A stretch of 64,000 nt of DNA, taken from NCBI GenBank assembly GCA_036971615.1, contig JAYKKR010000007.1, forward strand, positions 868,001 to 932,000, in the 5' to 3' direction. The notes beneath the pieces were generated by a model. It was given only the letters and a program-made list of their open reading frames with translations. It searched no databases and was not told the origin of the DNA. The position numbers and the translations under genes were made by a program. Positions 53,841 to 64,000 of this stretch are shown one piece after another. This DNA comes from Amyloporia xantha. Taxonomy: Eukaryota; Basidiomycota; Agaricomycetes; Polyporales; Adustoporiaceae. The stretch's first letter is position 1. Every line of letters begins with the position of its first letter.

Positions 53841-56377
53841 TCAGTAAGCAGAAGGGACACCGCCACCCCAGTCCGCGAGGAACCCAGGCTGCGCGTAGAG
53901 GGTGCCGTAAACATTTAGGTGGATCGACACCAGTTTTGATAACCTCTCTGCGAGATGCTGGATCTCGGGCATGAGAGGCTCGAGGCCGTTGGTGGTCCCT
54001 GGCTCCGGCTGCGCACTAGCGTCCGCCAAAGCATCGCTCCGCCTAAGCGAAGGGACCATTATCTGCACCGCAGCCTCGAGGACCTGATCGCGTATCCGCT
54101 TGCGCATGAGCGCGCTCAGTGGCGAGTCGTGCCGCAGGTTGGATTCGGTCCAGCTCGAGGCAAGCTTGAGCGTCTGCTCGTCCGGTGTCCGTGTGTACAT
54201 GAGCTCAGGGAGGGAAGGCGGCGGCGGCGGCGGCGAGGCCGCGGAACTGCTCGATCGCTGCCGTACGTCCGTCGCACGCATTGTCACCTGCAACACGACG
54301 TCGCTCATCTCCTCGCGCCATTTGCACCACTCAGAGTCGGCCTTGTTGTCATTCGCGTCTTTGGATGCTCGCTGCGTGCCCTGAAAGCAGAGGCCCAGGT
54401 GCGAAGGTCCAATCTCCCAGATCTCCTTCTTGAGCTTGAGAAGCTCGTCCAGCTTCACGTTGGCCCTCGCAGACTCGTGCTGCGCACATCCGGAGAAAAC
54501 GAGCTGCCGATAGAGCATCAGGAGCATGTACAGCGCGGTGAAGTCTGCTGCATCGGCGGCGAAGTTTATGAGGCGTGTATGATCGAGGTAGAGCGTCTCG
54601 GGATATCCTCCGACCACCGTAGCGCTCAATGCAGTGCGTGGTGTGGATGGGGGTGAAGAGACTGGAGATGAAGTGGGTGATGGGGGAGGAGGGTGGAAGA
54701 CTAGATCGACGATAGCGCTTGTGACGGCGATCTGGATCTGAGTTCTGCGGGGAAGTTTTGTGAAGCTGCTGCTGGATGACAGTGAGCAAAGCCCCGATGC
54801 GTCGGCACGGCGAACGACTTCGCGGTGAGCAGCCTGTAGCCACTCGCGGGTGACATCGAGCGAGTTTTGCCTGCTGTCTTGGAACATCGTCAGCTCGTAT
54901 CGCGCAGCGGATTGGATGAGGAATGGTCGGAGAGTCTGGAGCTGATGGTTTGCGACGTCCTAAAAGATAACGGTTCAGGTCAGTACGAGCCACCCACCCT
55001 GCGAACGTGAGTATGCACTGACCAACTTCATCAGCTCCATAATCTCGAAGCACAATCGGATGGCGCGAACTGCGTCAACTTTACTGCCGCTGCCACCGGG
55101 CGCGCATGACTTGGCCAGTGCGACCATCTGGTCGACAGCATGGTCCCGCATAGGCGCGCAGTGGCAGCGGATGATATCACCGATGGTCTGGAATACCCCT
55201 GACGGGTCGAACAGGCCATGGTCGATCTCCTGCTGGATCAGGTCTGCGTCGAGTACGGATCTCAGTAAGGATACGTGGGCGACGTTCTGCTGAAACTGTG
55301 GATGCAGCGCGGTAGGTTGCATGTACAGTCCGGTTGATTTGGACATGATGGGCTGGATGATCGAGACGAGAACTTCGAGGAGTTCAAGGAGGAGGGGTCG
55401 AATGCGTGAGGCTACGCGCACGGTCGTCCGATCATCTGAGACTCGCGCGTAGATGGCTCTACCTGTCGGCATGTTGTGCGAGCTGCAGATGCAGGCGCGC
55501 TCACAGGGCCTTCCATGCGCGTCCACGGTAAAGCACGTACATCCACATTCTAACTCACGCACGACCGTGAGCCAATAATTGTCAGCGAGGTCGCGCTTTC
55601 GGCGACTGGAGGTGGGTCGGAACTGCAATCCAGAATCAAATAACAAATCATGTCCTGAACGTATGCGTAAAGAGGTGGGCATGAGATGTATGCGGAGAAA
55701 AGATAGAACGGATGAAGAGACGAACGAAGTTGTGGGTTCCGAAGGATGGCTTCGAGGTCTAATTCTTTCAATGTCTCACGATTAATGGGTGGCTGATGAG
55801 GGGGTATATGGTGTGAAATGGGCTCGATGGGAGAAACTGGCACAGAGCATGACGGGCGCGGGGTGGAAGGAAAAGTGCTACTACGTAACAAGGAGCCTCT
55901 GCTAGGGCCCGGCTCCACTGCAGAAACGATACCTGTATCTCGTGTGTCGCCAGCACGCGAACGGCGGGATTGTCTCCGGGGCGCGGAATGGACGTATAGA
56001 CCGCGGGCCCTGCGTATGCGCTTCGGGCTGGTAAGGGAAGACTGGGGTATCTCGATACGAGGTCGCTTCGGTCTTGAGGGGCCTTCTTCGGATCCAGACA
56101 TAAAGGATAGCGTAGAGGAGGCAGGGGGTGGGGGCTGTGACCAAGAGGGCACCATACCTTGGTCGGAGTCGGCGAGGAGCCATGATGTGGACGTGGTATG
56201 GTCGGTACCTTTGGAAGGGCCCCTTGGGGTGGCAGAAGAATCAATTAGCATAGGCTCACAGGCGGACGAGGGGTCGGCGCTGGAGGGTGCATCCTGGCCC
56301 TGACATTCGTCTGTGTCTGCCTTGCGTTTGCGAGCTAGGGACTGGAGTGGAAGGGACTCATGGGCGAGGTCGTCCAT
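53841..56377 (-). CDS. TCP11-family protein
   Basis: Exons 56377-55726, 55654-55023 and 54959-53841 join in phase to about 800 aa. The start MDDLAHESLPLQ is chosen because the sequence upstream has the look of an untranslated leader (a CTT-repeat run). Residues 1-200 are disordered with basic nuclear-localisation-like patches (RPKRPRIEIP, PKRIRRARG). The TCP11 domain begins near PPINRETLKELDLEAIL and includes VRELECGC, VLDADLIQQEIDHGLFD, IRLCFEIMELMKLVANH-type and DVANHQLQTLRPFLIQSA, ending GFLADWGG. In fission yeast and animals TCP11 relatives are linked to cAMP/PKA signalling (Sok1 in yeast). That role is inferred by family only. The serine/proline insert (PPPPSPTSSPVSSPPS) is unusual within the domain. 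Confidence 0.88.
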
Positions 56378-58417
56378 GGAGGGGGGTAGAGAGACTTGGA
56401 GGAGATAGAGAAGTAGTAGTAGAAGAAGAGGAAGAATATGGCGGAGGATATTTAGGGAGCGATGGGGGAACACATGGTGGCAGGGCGGACACGCTGCCAT
56501 AGGCTGCCATACGGCTCTCTCCTGTTGGCCTCGCCTGTCTCCTACAACAGACGCTCTCCGCATTTTCTGCTTATTCTTCCCGCCTGCTTCAGTCCCCCCT
56601 CATGGCAGTCGTGGTAAACTCGTGCTCGACGCAGGCAACCATCACCCTCATACCCCTTTGAGAACATTCCTTAGCATGTATACTCGACACGATCGCCCAC
56701 CGCGGTGTCTATGCACAATCGCCAGCATGCAGACCTGCCCACAGTCCAGCTGCGAGCCGCCTCTTGTCAGCGGATCAGCTTCGACCAATCTCCGTCGAGC
56801 CCATTCGCACGCTAAGGCTGCACCATCGCCACGTTCTCATTCTTGCGCGCGTTTTGTCCTCTCCGACAGCCTTTTCCATCCCGTAGTACGTAACTCTTTA
56901 TCAGATCAGCTTCCCCCAAAGGCAGTCCGAGCGAAGAGAACAATCTTTCTCATGTCTTTGCATCCTGCCCCGCCCCAGATGCCCGTTACGAAACAACCCA
57001 CCTCGCCTCGTGTCGCGACAGGCCGTGTTGGGCAGCAGTTGCCATACCCCGTCCTAACGCGTCTGAGTTAATCACCTGTACGCCGTAGTTTGTCGCGGCG
57101 CCATCGCCAGATATCATATCCATGCAATCGCCCCTACTGCTGGGGCCACTCTACTAGCATCCAGACACGAGGCTCTCGAAGCGCTGCGCCGTGTTCTGTG
57201 TCTCCACTCCTTACTGGTGGGTTGTGCGACGCCGTACATGCTGCTTCTGTCCATTCAGAGTGTGTGCCACTCGCTATCCGCATATCTCAACGTTCAAGGT
57301 GCATGTAAGTAACACCGCGCCTTCCCCTTGTTCTTTGCAAGTACGCCAATCGACCTGCATGCCGAGTACACTACCATAACGCGGCCTACATGCTGATCGA
57401 TAGTACTGCCTCTTTGGTGGAGTGAGCGTTCCATTGTCCGCGGAGTGTTCTCACTTGCGTCTTGGCCTGGATGATATCCAGTCTCAGACACATCCCCGTC
57501 TATCGCTCGCCATCTCAGCATCTAACTATGATATGACACTGACCCAAACGTGATCTCGTCCATTCAAGCCGTTGGTGGTTACCTCCGCTTGCTCCTTCCT
57601 CCCATCACACTATCATTTCTACTGCCTTCTATCACGTTCAGCCCGGCATAGACCGCTCCCACAGACACTTCTCTCCCTCCTCTCCACAATTCAAACTCAC
57701 GCATTTGATTGCCCCGTTCGGACATTGACATTGACTATTGGCAGCCCTGTGCCTCAGAGGCCCATATGATAGATCGGGGCCAATACGGATGGCGGATAAG
57801 GTCTCCTGTGGAGTCCTACCGTCGCGGTCTCTTCCTTTGCATGCATAAGCTTATCTCGCTGTAGACTGCAGTCAGGCGGCATGGTATGACAACGGTGGTC
57901 CGCTCCTGCCATGGTAGGAACGCACCATGCCATTAAGAAAGAACGCCCGACTCTCACGAACGCAAGCGCTATGAAAGGCATCCGTAGCTCTCGGGTTCTA
58001 TCACGTCATAGAGCAGTCCAGATATCTCGTTCTCTCTTACCACTGCCCCGCACTGTCTGCACCGCAAAGGTTCGTGCCCGATTGAACCTGCCAGACTGGG
58101 ACGACAGAAGGGGCTCCGAAGATCCCGCGCGGTGTGCGAGTGTGCGAGCCGCAGCCCACGGACGTCGACGGCTCGCTCCTATCTCATCTAACTCTCAAAC
58201 CAAAGTGCGGGGCTGAAGGATAAGCCTAGTCGAGTAGTTGTGCAGTTTGTCGCAGTGTCAGCTTCCACGAAAGTTTGACGTCACGAAGCCGTATGTTCCA
58301 AGAGTCGAGACACGTCCACATTCTCACCACAGGCACGCTGTACCATCATGGGCGGTCATGAGATTGCATCGCGACAACCGTGCAAAGTACACATATGTGG
58401 CGTAAAATGTCCTTTCA
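56378..58417. other. 2-kb intergenic region, no supported gene
   Basis: Both neighbours are on the minus strand, so this is promoter sequence of the TCP11-family gene plus the 3' flank of the V-ATPase gene. Several frames (for example + 56622-57071) are open but show no domain, intron logic or codon bias that I trust. Confidence 0.5.
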
Positions 58418-60462
<2,045 letters not shown>

Positions 60463-60717
60463 TTTGGAGACTACAACGTAGACGCAAGAGCAACAAGTAT
60501 ACAGCAATGAGCAGATCTCAAGGTTGGACTCGGCGCCTACGAGAACTTCAAATACAAGTATTGCTAGGTATTGCTCCGGGCTTACGAGCCCTCGTGTCTA
60601 TATTCCCACGCATACAAGTACATTACACTGACTGGGACTACGTCATGAGATCTATCCTTCCGCACAACATTCGCCTCTGCACAGAGCAGCACCTACTTAG
60701 CCATTACCTACAAGGAA
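60463..60717 (-). promoter_or_regulatory. Compact intergenic promoter of the V-ATPase B gene
   Basis: Only 255 bp separate the stop of the cofactor D gene from the ATG of the V-ATPase gene, so the terminator of one and the promoter of the other must share it. No clear TATA box was found on the minus strand. Confidence 0.45.
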
Positions 60718-63700
60718 CTAGGAAAGCTCCCCGGAAAGTAGTCGAACACAGCGTTCTGCCGCTTCTGCAATGGACGCCACGTCACTTGAGGACCTGTGCG
60801 CGCTGCAGTCTTAGATCAGGTTCGCGACTGCTAGTAAAGACTACTAACCACTCCGTTTCGAGAAGAATCTCTTCTGCCTCATCAGTCTCGTATCCCAGAT
60901 CCTTGCTTTGGAGTACTAGATACAGGTGTTCTGCGGTATCTGTTCGAATCTGTGGCGTGTCGTGATGCTATCATTCTCGTCACATCGCTGAATGTACTTA
61001 CCTTCGGATATTGGTGCACCAAGAAGTTAGGTAGCTGTGCAGTACACTCTTCGCGTAATTGCGATATCGGTAGTAGATTGACGACTCTATCACTTGACCG
61101 TCAGAGTATCAATGCAGGAGAGAAAAGGCCTTAACAAACATGTGCATGGACATCAGGATCCGCTGCAGGTTCTTGAGGCGTGCCACATTCCTCGAGGCAA
61201 TGGAAAGCAGACTTTGCAGGCTAGTTAAGGTATTATCATTGTGAAACTACTTCAGTTTCCATGGCGACGCACCTCTGCAGCCCGCTGGGGTCTTCTGGCA
61301 ACCTTTCAAAGGCATCTGCTTCCAGGAGGATGTTGAATGTCTGCAGCACAGGTACAACAACATTGTTCGCGCTAAGATTATGATTGATCTGTGCGAGAAG
61401 ATCTCTCGCAAGACTGCAAAGGTCATATCTGTCCGGCTGCTCGATGGTAAGTGGTAGGGTAAGTGCGTATGCAATGAGGCTTCTTGAGACCGGTCGTTGC
61501 TATAGGCATCAACACGTTAGAACAATTTTCATCCCTCGCCGAAGTGCATACCGTGCTGTCCGTTTTGGTGGTTACACTCAATACTAATCCTGCAAGGACT
61601 GCTCCGCGATATTTCTCTACTTCAAGCAACTGCACGGCTTTCGGGAAGAATCTTCCGCCGTCGCTCCATCCAGTCGTCTCGCTCTCACTGCAAAGCTATC
61701 TTCAGCGATAGGAATGCGGATGTCTGGAGAAAATAGTATATACCTGAGGAACAGACCCTTCATGAAACGATCTCCGTGTAATCGCCACGACTCTGCATCG
61801 GGCACTGCCGGTAAAGGTAACAATAGCAAGCGTTGAAAACATTCTCCAGCCTGCTGTCGGACGTTATCGAGTCTCTCTACACCCTGTTTCAGGATTCCGC
61901 CCACGGCATCATGATATTTCACCGCAGGGAAGTATTCCGCCAAGTTCGACAGCTTCTCGGCTTGTGGGAATAGAATCTCTGCAAATGCGGTAAGCCCCTT
62001 AACAGAAGCTACTCGGACCCAAGAACCGACGTCTCCTCGTTCGTCGGAAGTATAATCAATCAGCCCGTCTAGTAAGGCGTCGATCATTGCGCACACTACC
62101 GTGGGTGATAAGTCTAAGAAGACAATCAGTGTGCCATATGTGAAGTGAATTGTCAGACACACGTTGAGGAAGTCTTGGAGCGACATTGGATAAGATCTGG
62201 GGCATTGAGACGTAGGCATTCCGTCGAGCCTCCACGTTCATGCTTCCTGCGGGTATCTATACGGTAAGTCAGTCAACATAGCTGGAAGCATTCTCACGTA
62301 TTCATACCGATCGATCTACACAGTTGAGCAGGCATCGGACAGCCTCGGAAAGACCATGAGGGTGTGAAACATAATCCAGTAGACCAAGTACTCTACACAG
62401 ACTCTGTTGCATCGATGGTGAACCAGGCCCAAACTCTCTGATCAATCTGCCACACAGCCAGTCTATCAATCTTCTCAGTTCAAAGACAAGGTCACCAGCA
62501 CTCACCTGTCCACAACCGCAGAGCAGTCCACGAGCTTGCTCACAGCTGCCATGGCCGTAGCCGCGCTCTCTTGAACAGCCGCGCTCCTACTCTTCAAGCC
62601 GATGTCAAGAATCCTGCTCCAGTGAGGGACAGACATTTTGCTGGACTCAGTTTCTGCAAGAGATATACCGCTGGCAATCAAGTTGCAAGCAGCAGAGGTC
62701 ACTATGTCGTGTCGCGGCGATTCGACAACGTTCATAGGAACTTGGCCTAGATATGAAAATACCTGGAGCCAGTCAATGCGAGGACCGTGTCTCTGTCCAT
62801 ACACGTACTTTGCGGCGTTCAATCTCCAAATCATGTGTTGAGTCGCGATACGCGGCAGCCAATTCGGACAATGCCAGCAGAGCTCCGTGAATGTCACTGA
62901 CATCTGGACCCTTCATAAAATGGGACTGGTTTCTGACTTATCAATGCGTGTAATGCTTGGAACCAGGGCTTGCACTGACCGCTCTTTCTGCTGCACTCGG
63001 TCCTAGATTTACCAGATCAAGTTCACATATCGCCCGTACCGACTGCGCCCCGAGCAGCCTCATTGCGGGGTCCCAGTGGCGAAGGGTGACCGTCAGCAAA
63101 TGTTCAATCAGGAATAGTCGATACTCTTCGTGCCTGGAATCCGAAATTGCATCAATAAGAAGGTCCGTCATCATACGGGAAACACGGGAACTGACTCTGC
63201 AACTTCTGGTGCTGCGACCAAGAAAGCATTGCGTCGTATTCCGACTGCATAGAAGTCGGTCTTGCGTAAGACATCTATACCGTGAGCGAAAAGACTCTGT
63301 ATCGACGTAACCATTGATATTGAACGACCAGAAAACACTTAAAGCCGAGAGTGGACTGACCGTCCGACCGACGTATTCCTGGAAAGTAGCACTCGCAGCT
63401 CGGCGTATGTGGATTTCACGGTCATACAGCGATACCGCTACCAGACGGCGGGAGAGGTTTTCTGCATGAGGTGCCAGTGCTGTAACACGCTGAGCTCTTG
63501 CTAGTGACCACAGGACATAGCACGCAGCATCCCGGACATTTGAGCCGATCGAGTGTGCCCCCTTACGAATGTCGAAATAAAGAGCCTGGAAACATGAGTA
63601 ACATAAGTATATCACGATGTTTTGTCTGAAGATGGGGCACACTTTACAAAGCCAACCGATGAGTTCTGGGAGCTTCTCATCGGCCACCAGCCCCCTCCGC

Positions 63701-64000
63701 GCCATTTCCGCGCACGCAAGACACGCACCATGCCATGTCCCCTCGGCGATAAATGGCATGTCGTATATACTCGCAGCCGCTAGGGAATGGATTGAGAACA
63801 GACCGACAACCGTATCGAGTACTTGCTCTACAAAATAAACAGGAAGCCGTTCTGATATTCGTGCGATGCCTTTCGCAGCGGACCATCGAACAATGGTATC
63901 CTGCATGCCCTTCATAAGCGCGGATAGATTTGGAGAGAGGAAGGAAGTACTCTGTCTTGCAGTGACTTGAAGAGCTCTTCGAGTATGGTCTCTGCTTCTT
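60718..64000 (-). CDS. Tubulin-folding cofactor D, 5' end outside the window
   Basis: A many-exon gene entering from the right edge. Visible blocks: MQDTIVRWSAAKGIARISER, GTWHGACLACAEMARRGLV, KGAHSIGSNVRDAACYVLWS, DREIHIRRAASATFQEYVGR, MTDLLIDAISD, then the C-terminal cofactor D domain (DVGSWVRVASVKGLTAFAEI, DNVRQQAGECFQRLLLLPLP, FPKAVQLLEVEKYRGAVLAG, NVVVPVLQTFNILLEADAFE, IRTDTAEHLYLVLQ), ending at TAG 60718-60720. Cofactor D binds beta-tubulin and, with cofactors C and E, assembles or disassembles the alpha/beta dimer (Cin1 in budding yeast, Alp1 in fission yeast). The protein is HEAT-repeat rich and the family is usually near 1,100-1,200 aa; roughly the last two thirds lie here. Confidence 0.93.

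Noticed and set aside
56622..57071. 149-codon plus-strand frame
   Set aside because: No domain, no intron logic, composition like random intergenic DNA.

Overview
The window is genomic DNA of a filamentous basidiomycete, most likely an Agaricomycete (Polyporales-like, though the species cannot be named). The evidence is dense introns of 50-80 bp, GC-rich coding DNA, tandem F-box genes, a Plavaka-type transposase and a chromodomain Ty3 retrotransposon. No prokaryotic features, CRISPR arrays or rRNA genes are visible.

Two ordinary gene blocks flank a transposon-rich interval. Left (about 0.9-3.8 kb): a six-exon RGS-domain membrane protein on the + strand. Right (about 47-64 kb): two intact F-box genes (+), then on the - strand a small membrane protein, a TCP11-family protein, the V-ATPase B subunit and the 3' part of tubulin-folding cofactor D, which runs off the right edge. 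A decayed F-box copy (45.2-46.4 kb) sits at the edge of the transposon interval.

The middle (about 4-45 kb) is a nest of mobile elements. Many ends can be set to the base, because removing the insert together with one target-site duplication (TSD) restores an older sequence. A Ty3 chromovirus (6234-13099, TSD GTATG, LTRs differing by one base) breaks a minus-strand gene. A solo LTR of the same family (TSD ACTAT) is cut in two by an 18,951-bp terminal-inverted-repeat (TIR) element (13958-32908, TSD TA). That element carries a Plavaka-type transposase gene, itself broken by a 523-bp TIR element, then an intron-containing chimaera of coatomer alpha and an unidentified membrane protein, then a fungal gene broken by an 8.1-kb pol-less LTR element, and a tRNA-derived SINE-like sequence near its right end.

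Further right, a second minus-strand gene (34837-41004) is broken in two exons by elements that share the terminus CATCAGG; one of these contains a third. Next comes a truncated non-LTR element (41188-44528, 14-bp TSD) holding a hAT-like element (8-bp TSD) that carries a spliced gene fragment. Duplicated sequences in this zone differ mostly by CG to CA/TG changes, as expected of methylated or RIP-like DNA.

The strongest candidate for something undescribed is the large Plavaka-type element with captured intron-containing host gene pieces, followed by the pol-less LTR element with a roughly 1,640-codon modular ORF.
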